DNA of 64,000 nt, taken from NCBI RefSeq assembly GCF_002831585.1, contig NZ_CP025114.1:221479-285478 (forward strand), in the 5' to 3' direction. This document shows positions 1-10,004 of the stretch, one piece after another. This DNA is from Bradyrhizobium sp. SK17. Its GTDB lineage: Bacteria > Pseudomonadota > Alphaproteobacteria > Rhizobiales > Xanthobacteraceae. Position numbers and translations under genes: made by a program. Each line of letters starts with the position of its first letter. The stretch's first letter is position 1. The notes under the pieces were generated by a model, which was not told the origin of the DNA, made no database searches, and saw only the letters and a list, made by a program, of their open reading frames with translations.

Positions 1-1205
1 GCAGCATCGCAACCTTCCTCGTCAATCTGAACTACCTGCCGTTCGCACGGCTCTCGAACTATGACCTTGCGGTTATCCCGTTGTTTCTTCTCATGGGGCA
101 ATTCGCGACTCATGGCGGACTGAGCCGGCTTTTATTCGGATTCGTCAGGGCATTTCTCGGCCACCGGCGCGGCGGCATGGCGATGGCGGCCGTGGGCGCC
201 TGTGCGGGCTTCGGTGCGATCTGCGGTTCTTCGCTCGCCACGGCGGCAACGATGGGGCAAGTGGCTCTACCCGAACTGCGCCGATACGGCTATTCGGGAA
301 GCTTGGCGACCGGAGCGCTGGCGGCCGGAGGCACGCTCGGCATCATGATCCCGCCCTCCGTTCCGTTGATCATCTACGCGGTCTTGACGCAGGAATCGAT
401 CGGCAAGCTCTTCATGGCGGCGGCCGTCCCAGGATTGCTTGCGATGTTCGGCTACATGCTGGTCATCCGCATCATCGTAGCTTTCGATCCTGCCGCGGGG
501 CCTGCGGGCCCACGTGCCTCCAATTCCGAGCGCATTCAAGCCCTTCTGCAAGTCTCTCCCGTTCTTTTTGTCTTCCTGGTGGTGGTTGTGGGCATCTATG
601 GCGGCTGGGCGACGCCAACGGAAGCGGCCGCGCTGGGCGCGGCGGCATGCGGCTTCTTGGCGGTCACGACGGGCGGAATGCGACTACCGGGCCTGAAGGC
701 AAGCGTACTCGGCACTGCGCAAACCACCGCGATGATCTATCTGGTGCTGCTCGGCGCCGACATGATGAACCATACTCTCGCTCTTTCCCAATTGCCGGTT
801 ACGCTGGCGGAATGGGCGAAAGGCAGCGGCATGCCGCCACTCACTATCATGCTCATAATTCTGTTGATCTATATCTTTCTTGGATCGGTGATGGACTCGC
901 TCGCGATGATCCTGCTGACCATTCCGATCTTTTATCCGATGGTTATGGGTCTCGACTTCTTTAGCCTGTCGCCCGACGAGAAGTCGATCTGGTTCGGCAT
1001 CCTGGCCCTTATGGTGGTCGAGATCGGTCTGGTTCATCCGCCTATCGGCATGAACGTCTACATCATCAACCGTCTCGCCAAGGACGTTCCCCTCACCCAG
1101 ACCTTCAAGGGCGTAATGCCTTTCCTGCTGTCGGACGCCATACGCCTCATCCTGCTGGTATTTATACCGGGCATATCGTTGTTTCTGGTGCGTGCATTTC
1201 ATTAG
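1..1205 (+). CDS. dctM: TRAP transporter large permease (DctM-like), 5' end outside window
   Basis: This is the large membrane subunit of a tripartite ATP-independent periplasmic (TRAP) transporter, which couples uptake of an organic acid to an ion gradient across the inner membrane. The reading frame is open from base 3, and a TTG at 81 is internal to the family's conserved start of a helix (PLFLLMGQF), so the true start lies left of the window. Long hydrophobic helices alternate with glycine-rich loops, and the MIPPS motif typical of DctM appears near residue 110 of the visible part. The small permease is not visible and may lie upstream. The substrate-binding protein follows after 40 bp. 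The pca/pob genes downstream suggest an aromatic acid substrate, but that is inference from position only. Confidence 0.9.
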   Translation, partial: SIATFLVNLNYLPFARLSNYDLAVIPLFLLMGQFATHGGLSRLLFGFVRAFLGHRRGGMAMAAVGACAGFGAICGSSLATAATMGQVALPELRRYGYSGSLATGALAAGGTLGIMIPPSVPLIIYAVLTQESIGKLFMAAAVPGLLAMFGYMLVIRIIVAFDPAAGPAGPRASNSERIQALLQVSPVLFVFLVVVVGIYGGWATPTEAAALGAAACGFLAVTTGGMRLPGLKASVLGTAQTTAMIYLVLLGADMMNHTLALSQLPVTLAEWAKGSGMPPLTIMLIILLIYIFLGSVMDSLAMILLTIPIFYPMVMGLDFFSLSPDEKSIWFGILALMVVEIGLVHPPIGMNVYIINRLAKDVPLTQTFKGVMPFLLSDAIRLILLVFIPGISLFLVRAFH

Positions 1206-1245
1206 TGATCTCTACTGAACAAGTCACCGAGGAGGAGAAGCGATC

Positions 1246-2286
1246 ATGATCAAGACAAGACTACGAGCTCTCGGATTTGCAAGCATCTTTGCTGTCGTTG
1301 CCGTTCAGTCCGCGAGCGCCCAGACGACGACGCTCAAGGTTCATCATTTCCTGCCGGCAACCTCGAACGCCCATACGAACTTGATCAAGCCATGGTGCGA
1401 TAAGATCAACAAGGACTCGAACGGGCGGTTGCAGTGCCAGATCTATCCAGCCATGCAACTTGGCGGGACGCCTGCCCAGTTGTTTGATCAGGCGCGCGAT
1501 GGCGCCGTCGACATCGTGTGGACCGTCCTCAGCTATCAGGCGGGACGTTTCACGAAGTCGGAGGTATTTGAACTTCCGTTCCTCATCCGCTCCGCCGAGG
1601 AAGGCAGCCGCGCTTTGTGGGCCTACATGGAGAAGAATTCGAAGGATGAATTGAGAGGCGTTCACCCGATCTTCATGCATGTACACGATGGCGCGGTGCT
1701 CCACTCCACTTCCAAGTCGGTAGCGACGCTGGAGGATCTTAAGGGACTCAAGATCCGTGCCGCCAATCGCGTCAATGCGGTGATGTTGACAGCGCTTGGC
1801 GCAACTCCCGTGCAGATGCCGCTGCCGCAGGTACCTGAATCGATGACCAAGGGCGTCGTCGATGGCGCTATGGTGCCTTGGGAGGGCGTGCCGGCGGTGA
1901 AATTTCAGGAAATTGCCAAATTCTCTTTGGAGACGCCGGCGGACGCGGGAAAGTTCTCGAACTCCATTTTTGCCTTCGTCATGAACGAGAACAAATACAA
2001 GTCCCTCCCAGCCGACCTGCAGAAGGTCATCGATGAAAATGGAGGGATCGAGATGTCCGGGCAGGCCGGGCGGCGAGCCTTCGACGACGTCGTCGAGCCT
2101 TTCAGAAAGCAGGCCATCGAGAACGGCGATAAGGTGACCTCCCTGTCGCAGGATGAATTAAAGCGCTGGCAGGCGGCAAGCGAGAAGGTTTACGACGCTT
2201 GGTTCGCCGAGATTGCAAAAAAGGGTGGCGACGGAAAACGCCTGCTTCAAGATGCCCGTGAATTGCTTGAGAAGAACCGGCGGTAG
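1246..2286 (+). CDS. dctP: TRAP transporter substrate-binding protein (DctP family)
   Basis: This 346-residue periplasmic binding protein captures the substrate for the TRAP permease encoded just upstream. The first 25 residues form a typical Sec signal peptide (KTR, then a hydrophobic stretch, then ASAQ), so cleavage near residue 25 is expected. The body shows the DctP pattern, including LKVHHFLPATS after the signal, the LKGLKIRAANR segment and the VVDGAMVPWEG segment that lines the ligand pocket. A good ribosome site (GAGGAGAAG) lies 7-10 bases before the ATG. It is probably cotranscribed with the permease and with pcaH, which begins 50 bp downstream. The ligand cannot be read from the sequence. 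Confidence 0.93.
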   Translation: MIKTRLRALGFASIFAVVAVQSASAQTTTLKVHHFLPATSNAHTNLIKPWCDKINKDSNGRLQCQIYPAMQLGGTPAQLFDQARDGAVDIVWTVLSYQAGRFTKSEVFELPFLIRSAEEGSRALWAYMEKNSKDELRGVHPIFMHVHDGAVLHSTSKSVATLEDLKGLKIRAANRVNAVMLTALGATPVQMPLPQVPESMTKGVVDGAMVPWEGVPAVKFQEIAKFSLETPADAGKFSNSIFAFVMNENKYKSLPADLQKVIDENGGIEMSGQAGRRAFDDVVEPFRKQAIENGDKVTSLSQDELKRWQAASEKVYDAWFAEIAKKGGDGKRLLQDARELLEKNRR

Positions 2287-2303
2287 CGCTCGGCATTAAT
2301 TGA

Positions 2304-3688
<1,385 letters not shown>

Positions 3689-3761
3689 CCGGTTTCAAAA
3701 TCCCCACCCCACTTATCGCCTTCGCAATGATGGCTCGACTCCAAGACCTGAGGAACGGCTC

Positions 3762-4952
3762 ATGCCCGTGAAAATACGAACACAAGTTGGAATAATTGGC
3801 GCGGGGCCTGCCGGGCTCTTGCTGGCATATATGTTGAGAAGGGCGGGGATCGATTCGGTCATTCTCGAAAAGCGGAGCCGTTCCTACATTCTGGGTCGCG
3901 TTCGCGCCGGCGTTATGGAGCAGGCGACGCGCGATCTTCTGATCGAGCTGGGACTTGGTGATCGGCTTTGTCGCGACGGTCTGCTGCACAAGGGATTCGA
4001 GATTCGCTTCGCCAACGAACGGCGACGCATCGACCTTTCAGAACTGACGGGCGGAAAGGTTATTACGGTCTACGGACAGCAGGAAGTCGTCAAGGATCTT
4101 CTTGCCGCGCTCGAACAGGAGAACTATCCGCTGCACTTCGAGATCGACGATGTTCACCTTGAAGGCATAGACGAGGGAGCGCCATGCATACGCGGCCGCG
4201 GCGCCGAAGGACCGATCGAGATTAGTTGCGATTTTATTGCCGGCTGCGATGGCTTCTACGGAGTGTCGAGGCCCTCCATTCCCGACGGCGTCCTGTCGGT
4301 GCTATCTCGTGAATATCCCTTTGCCTGGCTGAGCATACTGGCCGAGGCGCCATCGGCATCGCACGAATTGATCTATGCGCATCACCAGCGCGGTGGCGCT
4401 ATCTACTCGATGCGAAACAAGCGACTGAGTCGGCACAATCTTCAGTGTGATCCGGACGGAGCGGCGAAAAGCTGGCCCGCGGATAAGATATGGGACGAAC
4501 TCGAAGTCCGGTTGAATGCCGATAACAGCGAGCGGCTTCCCCGCGGCCCGATCCTCGATCGTGTGATCACGCGGATGCGCAGCTTCGTTGTGGAGCCCAT
4601 GCAGTACGGGTCATTGTTCCTCGCCGGAGATGCTGCCCATATTGTGCCCCCGACTGGAGCAAAGGGTATGAATCTGGCCGTCGCCGATATCAAATGCCTG
4701 GCAGCCGGTTTCATCGAGCACTATCGTGCCGGCCGGCGAGACAAACTGAACGCATATTCCACAATTTGTCTTGCGCGCATCTGGCGGGTTCAGCGGTTTA
4801 GCTGGTGGATGACCTCTATGTTCCATCGCTTCCCGGATCAGGACACGTTCACAGCTCATATGCAGATCGCCGAACTTGATCACGCGACGGGCTCGCAAGC
4901 CGCCGCGGCTTCGCTGGCCGAGAATTATGTCGGTTTGCCCCACAGCTGTTGA
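3762..4952 (+). CDS. pobA: 4-hydroxybenzoate 3-monooxygenase
   Basis: PobA is an NADPH- and FAD-dependent hydroxylase that converts 4-hydroxybenzoate to protocatechuate, the substrate of PcaHG encoded upstream. The 396-residue product has the FAD-binding GAGPAG motif at residues 13-18, the RVRAGVMEQ segment seen in PobA proteins, and the GDAAHIVPPTGAKGMN motif that binds the FAD ribityl chain and pyrophosphate. The frame is open from 3678, but the ATG at 3762 gives the normal family length (about 390-397) and has GAGGAAC upstream, so I chose it. It converges with pcaB. Confidence 0.95.
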   Translation: MPVKIRTQVGIIGAGPAGLLLAYMLRRAGIDSVILEKRSRSYILGRVRAGVMEQATRDLLIELGLGDRLCRDGLLHKGFEIRFANERRRIDLSELTGGKVITVYGQQEVVKDLLAALEQENYPLHFEIDDVHLEGIDEGAPCIRGRGAEGPIEISCDFIAGCDGFYGVSRPSIPDGVLSVLSREYPFAWLSILAEAPSASHELIYAHHQRGGAIYSMRNKRLSRHNLQCDPDGAAKSWPADKIWDELEVRLNADNSERLPRGPILDRVITRMRSFVVEPMQYGSLFLAGDAAHIVPPTGAKGMNLAVADIKCLAAGFIEHYRAGRRDKLNAYSTICLARIWRVQRFSWWMTSMFHRFPDQDTFTAHMQIAELDHATGSQAAAASLAENYVGLPHSC

Positions 4953-4953
4953 G

Positions 4954-4975
4954 GGCCTGTCGCAGGCAGGCCTTT
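4954..4975. terminator. Possible terminator between convergent pobA and pcaB
   Basis: A 6-bp stem (GGCCTG at 4954-4959 with CAGGCC at 4967-4972) and a short T run follow the pobA stop. It sits in the 86-bp gap between two convergent genes, where a terminator is expected. The stem is short and the T run is only three bases, so this is tentative. Confidence 0.35.
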
Positions 4976-5038
4976 GTCCAGACCGGCATTTGAAGGTACA
5001 TCAATTAGGCGCGGCAGCCTGTACATTCGAGTCGAGGT

Positions 5039-6151
5039 TCAGTCCTTCAGTCTTTGTTCCGACGGTCGTTGGAAGTCGGGTGAGGATGCGACGAAACGGA
5101 CAGACCCTCCCAGTAGAGCACAAGCCTTTCGCAGTGAGGCGGCGGTCGAGATTGCCATCTGAGGAAGAACAAGCCATTCAAGCGTCCATGCCGAGCCGGA
5201 TCTCTCGTTCTCGTGCACGAGGGCTTGATGAAGAAGGCCGAGCAAGCCTGCATTGAAGCGCGCCAGTGTCACTAGCATCTCGGCCTGAACGGGGTTCGAC
5301 TTATGCGGAATGGATGAAGAGCCGCCTCCCGATGAACCGAGACGAATTTCATCCACCTCGTTCTGCGTCATGAGAACAATGTCTTGACCGATCTTGCCTA
5401 GAGTTCCAGATACCAGCGATAGCCAGCTTGCGAATGTCCCGATACGATCACGCTGCGCGTGCCATGGTGGGGTGGAGCCTAGCATGAGCCGCGAGGCCAT
5501 GGCGTCGGCGACGGCATCGCCTTGTCCCCGCAAGTCTTCGCGAGTCCCGATCGGCCCACCGAATTGAATAACGAGCAGCCGGGGCATGAGGTCGCGAAGA
5601 GCCGCATGGTAATGCTCGAGCGGAGCGATCCAGGTAGCAAGCTTAGCACCCGCAGTGAATGGTCGAGCCCGTTGCATTCGGGTTCTGGCGATCAGTGGAA
5701 CAGCACCGTCGCGCCGCCTTAGCTCGGCAAGCGCACCGATTACCGCGTCGAGCCGGTCGAGCAGGAGTGCTGCGAGATCCTTTAGGCGCAATGCGAGGCC
5801 GGTGTCCACGATGTCCTGGCTGGTCGCGCCAAGATGGACCGCTTGTGCGTACCTCTCACCAACGGCAGCGCGCAACTGTCGTACGAGGTCCGGCACTACG
5901 ACGCCATCCCGCGCGAGACCCGCTGCCAAGCTGTCCCAGTCGACGCTCAAATCCCGGCAAACGTCAGCAATCCGTTGTGCCGCTTCGTTCTCAATCAAGC
6001 CCAGGTCGGCCTCAGCCCCAGCGAGCGCCGCCTCGACCCGAAGCATCGCCTCTATTTCCGCAGCGTTGCAGAAAAGCCGGCCGGCTTCATCGTCGCCAAC
6101 CAAGACGTTCAGCAACGGAAAAGAGGGAGGATGGTTGATCACGGGAGGCAT
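5039..6151 (-). CDS. pcaB: 3-carboxy-cis,cis-muconate cycloisomerase
   Basis: PcaB performs the step after PcaHG, cyclising 3-carboxy-cis,cis-muconate to 4-carboxymuconolactone. It belongs to the fumarase/aspartase superfamily. The signature GSSGGGSSSIPHKSNPVQAE is present (the superfamily signature loop around SS-x-PxKxN), as is the upstream HLGATSQDIVDTG segment. The product is about 370 residues, within the range for alphaproteobacterial PcaB. The frame also allows a TTG start at 6157, but the ATG at 6151 is preferred. It is transcribed towards pobA and has its own upstream region with an inverted repeat. Confidence 0.93.
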   Translation of the reverse strand: MPPVINHPPSFPLLNVLVGDDEAGRLFCNAAEIEAMLRVEAALAGAEADLGLIENEAAQRIADVCRDLSVDWDSLAAGLARDGVVVPDLVRQLRAAVGERYAQAVHLGATSQDIVDTGLALRLKDLAALLLDRLDAVIGALAELRRRDGAVPLIARTRMQRARPFTAGAKLATWIAPLEHYHAALRDLMPRLLVIQFGGPIGTREDLRGQGDAVADAMASRLMLGSTPPWHAQRDRIGTFASWLSLVSGTLGKIGQDIVLMTQNEVDEIRLGSSGGGSSSIPHKSNPVQAEMLVTLARFNAGLLGLLHQALVHENERSGSAWTLEWLVLPQMAISTAASLRKACALLGGSVRFVASSPDFQRPSEQRLKD

Positions 6152-6164
6152 CGTCAATCGGCGA

Positions 6165-6191
6165 GTAACAACGCTGGAGATACGTTGTTAC
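6165..6191. promoter_or_regulatory. Inverted repeat upstream of pcaB, candidate operator
   Basis: A perfect inverted repeat, GTAACAACG (6165-6173) and CGTTGTTAC (6183-6191) with a 9-base spacer, lies 14-40 bases upstream of the pcaB start. The position and symmetry fit a dimeric regulator site. LysR- and IclR-type regulators commonly control pca genes, but no regulator gene is in the window and the sequence does not say which family binds. Confidence 0.5.
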
Positions 6192-6231
6192 ATACTAGAA
6201 TTCCTCACTTGGAGCGAGTACAATTTTAGGT

Positions 6232-6480
6232 CTAACGATACGCAGCAGCGCACCGTGTCGCGAAGCGGCGGAAGTGCTTGAGGTGGTTGAAGCAGCGCTC
6301 GATGCGGTTGCGATGCTTGTAAGCCGCGGCATCGTGCGGGATCAGGATCTTGCGGCTGCGGTTTGAGGGGATCACCGCCTCGGCATTCATGTCGGCGATG
6401 AGGGCACGAAAGGCATTGCTGTCATAGGCTTTGTCGGCGAGGAGAGCCTTGCCGGCCTGGCCTTCGAGCAATGCCTGCGC
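6232..6480 (-). pseudogene. IS5-family transposase fragment
   Basis: The C-terminal part of an IS5-family DDE transposase is recognisable by ADKAYDSN and by IERCFNHLKHFRRFATR, which contains the catalytic glutamate region. It stops abruptly after FATR, short of the usual C-terminus, and no N-terminal part is nearby. It is a dead remnant at the boundary between the catabolic genes and the insertion-sequence cluster. Confidence 0.75.
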
Positions 6481-6942
6481 ATTCCAGGGATGGTGATCAG
6501 GTGTTCCAGGTGATGGTGATCACGGATTCCAGTGATCGCGATCACGTCCGGAGACGAACACGACTGACGAGTGTATGTGTGCTGGAAATGGCCTCCTGGT
6601 CAAGGCTGGCGGGTTGGTTTGGAGATCGTCCCGGCGGTCCATGGGAGGGGCCTGTGGGCCGGCGGGGCGATCGGGCGTGAGGCGATCATGGTTTTTTCTT
6701 TTCGCCGGCCTGACGGCGCAGGCTGTCGCCTTTGAGCTCGATGCGGTGTGCATTGTGAATGATGCGATCCAATATCGCATCGCCGAGGGTGGGATCGGCA
6801 ATGACGTCATGCCATTGCGGCACGGGGACCTGACTTGTGATCAACAAGGATCCCTTGTCGTAGCGATCATCGACGATCTCAAGCAGATCGCGGCGCTGGT
6901 CGGCGGTGAGCGGTTCGGGTCCCCAGTCGTCGTATGTGGACG
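6481..6942 (-). pseudogene. istB: IS21-family remnant with istB 3' end
   Basis: Residues from [20 protein letters not shown] to the stop at 6686 match the C-terminal third of IstB, the AAA+ helper of IS21 transposition; the DDWG is the Walker B region. The gene is cut off just before it, near 6942. Between 6481 and 6560 lie several GTGATC-containing repeats of the kind found at IS21 ends, so this is the right end of an IS21 element different from the one at 7899-13129. Bases 6943-7219 contain nothing I can identify. Confidence 0.7.
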
Positions 6943-7219
6943 GCCTCTGATGGCAAGCACTTTTTGACATTTTGAACGACTTGGTCGGCTTCGATCGTAT
7001 GTCCGGCCTGTTAATGCAGAGATTATGCCTCCGCTGGCCCTGATGAAATCCGACGACCGGGAACCGCATCAAGGATGCGAGCTTTACGCTCAGACGACTG
7101 GTCGGGTTTTTCCTGGTCTTCGGTAATGACCGTGTCATTCATCATGTCTCGCCGTGCTCACCAAACTTGAGACTACAGATCTCCCTTTAGAATGCTCCAT
7201 CCAGAGACGAGTGGATTGT

Positions 7220-7897
7220 TCATGCTTTCATGAACATCTCGGTGCGGAAGCTTTCGCCGGTCTTCATCATCGCCCAGATGATCCGAGCGAGCTTGTTCGC
7301 AATTGCGACCGTCACGAGGCGCGCGGGCTTTTTCGCCAACAGCCCGACGATCCAGTCCCGCAAGACGCCCTTACGTTTGCCCACGACATTTAGCAGCGAC
7401 GTCCCCGCGAGCACGAGCAGTTTCCTTATGTATTGATTCCCCTGCTTGGTGATGGCCCCGAGCGATGGCTTGCCTCCGCTTGAGTTTTGCCTTGGCGTAA
7501 GGCCAAGCCAAGCGGCAAAATCGCGTCCCGATCTGAAGACATTCGGATCTGGCATGCTGGCGGAGATCACCGTAGCAGTGAGTTTGCCGACGCCAGGAAT
7601 TTCAACGAGCAACTGGCTAATCTCGCTTCGTGAATGAGCGTTGGCGATCTCCTTCTCAAGATCGTCGAGCGATTGATCAATCGCGTCGATTTGATGCGCC
7701 AAGGCCTTCACCGCTGCATTGGCTACACTCGGAAGCCTCGCGTCCGTTTCAGCCAATTGGAGCAAATCGCTGACATGCCCGATGCCCTTGGCGACAATAA
7801 TCCCGAACTCCGCCAGATGACTGCGCAAAGCATTGACTGTCATCGTCCGCTGCTTGACCAGAAGATCTCGCGTTTTGTGCAACGTCAGCGTCGCTTG
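7220..7897 (-). pseudogene. IS110-family transposase, C-terminal part (split by IS21)
   Basis: This is the C-terminal two thirds of an IS110/IS1111-type transposase, which uses a DEDD catalytic domain and a C-terminal serine domain. The segment IPGVGKLTATVISA (helix-hairpin-helix) followed by FAAWLGLTPRQNSSGGK is typical of the transposase_20 domain. The missing N-terminal part lies at 13130-13421. Joining the two across the IS21 insertion restores the frame (SAEQQA-TLTLHKTRDLL), so a single gene was split. The copy of CGCTTG at 7892-7897 is one side of the IS21 target repeat. Confidence 0.88.
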
Positions 7898-7898
7898 A

Positions 7899-8021
7899 TG
7901 CGTGTTTCAGAGGATCGTGAGCACGGATTTCAGACGATCGTGAGCAGGGATTTCGCGGGATCGTGAGCAACGATTTCAGAGGATCGTGAGCAGCGATTTC
8001 AGGCGATCGTGAGCACCTTTT
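7899..8021. repeat. Left-end multiple repeats of the IS21 element
   Basis: Five imperfect tandem copies of an approximately 22-base unit (consensus GATTTCAGNNGATCGTGAGC) occupy the left end. IS21 elements carry such terminal repeats as IstA binding sites. The opposite end (about 13036-13129) carries four inverted copies. Confidence 0.8.
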
Positions 8022-8093
8022 GGCGGTGCCGGACGCTTCGGCCGACAACTCAACCGAGCTACGGATTTCTCATTCAACGAATGAGGAAGCCTG

Positions 8094-9632
8094 ATGCCTA
8101 CCGAGAGATTGTCGATGCGCCGGATCCGAGAAGTTCTACGTTTGAGGCAGCAGGGCCTGACCGAGCGCGTCATCGCGCGGATGTTGGGGGTGAGCAATGG
8201 CGTCGTGCATGGTTATGTGCGGCGCGCGCGCCTTGCAGGGCTGAGCTGGCCGCTGCCGGAGGGCATGGACGACGAGGGGCTGGAGCTGTTGCTGTTCCCG
8301 GCGCCCACGGCAGCCTCGCAGAGCGACCGGCGACCAGCCCCCGATTGGGTTTATGTGGAGAAGGAACTGCGCCGGCGCAGCGTGACCCGCCTGCTGTTGT
8401 GGGAAGAGTATCGCGCCGCCAATCCGGACGGCTTTGGCTATACCTGGTTTTGCACGACCTTCGAGGCCTGGAAGCAGCGCACGCGCCCCAGCATGCGTCA
8501 AACCCACGTGGCTGGGGAGAAGGTGTTCGTCGATTTCGCCGGCGACACCATCGACATCTTCGATCCCGTCACCGGCGAAGTGCGCGCCATGAAGCTGTTC
8601 GTGGCGGCGATGGGAGCCTCGAACTACACCTACGCCGAGGCCTGCCCAAGCGAGAGCCTGTCCGACTGGATCGGCGTGCATACCAATCTGTTCAAGTATC
8701 TCGGCGGCGTGCCGAAGTTCGTAGTCTGCGATAATCTCAAGGCCGCCGTGACCAACCCCGATCGCTACGATCCCGGGATCAACCGCACCTATGCCGAGAT
8801 GGCTGCCCATTATGGCACCGCGATCCTGGCGGCCCGGCCGAGGCGGCCAAAGGACAAGGCCAAGGTTGAGGTCGCCGTGCAGATCGCGCAGCGCTGGATC
8901 CTGGCTCGCCTGCGCAACCAGCGTTTCTTTTCCCTGGCGGAACTTAATGCCGCAATTCAGGTGCTGCTCGTCGAACTCAATGCCCGCCAGATGCGCGGTT
9001 TTGGCTCCAGCCGCGCCGAACTGTTCGCCGAGATCGATCGTCTCAAACTCGCAAAACTGCCGGACCAGCCCTACGTCTTTGCGCGCTGGAAGCGTTGCTG
9101 CGTCGCCCCCGATTATCATGTCGAGATCGATGGTCATTGGTATTCCACCCCTTACCGGTTGATCCGAGAACTCGTCGATGTGCGCATCGCCGACAAGACC
9201 GTCGAGATCTTCCACAGGGGTCAGAGGGTCGCGAGCCACCCCCGTGCGCCCAACCGGCGCGGCCACACCACGATCGCCGATCATATGCCGAGCGCGCATC
9301 GCCGCTACGGCAAGTGGACGCCGGGAGGCCTGATTGCGGCCGGCGAGAAGATCGGTCCCTCGACCGCCGCGTTCTTCCAGATCGTCATCGATGCCCGGCC
9401 GCATCCCGAGCAAGGCTTTCGGACATGCCTTGGCATCCTGTCGCTGGCCAGGAGCTACGACAATGCGCGCCTCGATGCGGCCTGCCGACGCGGCATCCTC
9501 ATCAAGGCTCGATCCGTCGCCTCGATCCGTTCGATCCTCAAGAACGGCCTTGATCGCGGTTTCCTCGACGAGACGTCCGATCACCAGCCCCTGCGCCACG
9601 GCAACATCCGCGGTCAGGGCTATTTCCACTGA
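8094..9632 (+). CDS. istA: IS21-family transposase IstA
   Basis: IstA is the DDE transposase that cuts and joins IS21 ends. The 512-residue protein has an N-terminal helix-turn-helix (about residues 8-45, RQQGLTERVIARMLGVSNG) and the catalytic triad Asp147 (VDFAGD), Asp213 (VCDNLKAAV) and Glu259 (KAKVEVAV). Length is normal for the family. It looks intact, but its partner istB, 14 bases downstream, is interrupted, so the element probably cannot move on its own. Confidence 0.95.
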   Translation: MPTERLSMRRIREVLRLRQQGLTERVIARMLGVSNGVVHGYVRRARLAGLSWPLPEGMDDEGLELLLFPAPTAASQSDRRPAPDWVYVEKELRRRSVTRLLLWEEYRAANPDGFGYTWFCTTFEAWKQRTRPSMRQTHVAGEKVFVDFAGDTIDIFDPVTGEVRAMKLFVAAMGASNYTYAEACPSESLSDWIGVHTNLFKYLGGVPKFVVCDNLKAAVTNPDRYDPGINRTYAEMAAHYGTAILAARPRRPKDKAKVEVAVQIAQRWILARLRNQRFFSLAELNAAIQVLLVELNARQMRGFGSSRAELFAEIDRLKLAKLPDQPYVFARWKRCCVAPDYHVEIDGHWYSTPYRLIRELVDVRIADKTVEIFHRGQRVASHPRAPNRRGHTTIADHMPSAHRRYGKWTPGGLIAAGEKIGPSTAAFFQIVIDARPHPEQGFRTCLGILSLARSYDNARLDAACRRGILIKARSVASIRSILKNGLDRGFLDETSDHQPLRHGNIRGQGYFH

Positions 9633-10004
9633 ACAGGGAGATCTCAATGCTGACGCACCCCACCCATGAACGGCTGATTACGCTTGGCTTGACCGGAATG
9701 GCCAAAGCCCTCGAAGAGCAGCGACGATCACCTGATCTCGACGCCCTGTCGTTCGAGGAGCGCGTCGGATTGCTGGTCGATCGCGAAGCCGCCGAGCGCG
9801 ACACCAAACGTCTTACGACCCGCCTCAAGTTCGCCGCGCTGCGCCAGACCGCATGCGTGGAAGATGTCGATTGGCGCACGCCACGCGGCATCGATCGCGC
9901 CGTCTTCGCCAGGCTCATCGTCGGTGACTGGATCCGCCGCAACGAGAATTTGCTCATCACCGGGGCAACCGAGCCCGCTTCATAATGCTCACCTTTCTAT
10001 CTCG

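Noticed and set aside
7899..8021. Regularly spaced short repeats that look like a small CRISPR array
   Set aside because: The units are tandem without spacers of constant length, match the opposite end of the same element in inverted orientation, and are typical IS21 terminal repeats.
8136..9647. A 503-residue open frame opposite istA
   Set aside because: It is an antisense shadow of a high-GC gene; composition is not protein-like and the istA frame has all catalytic motifs.
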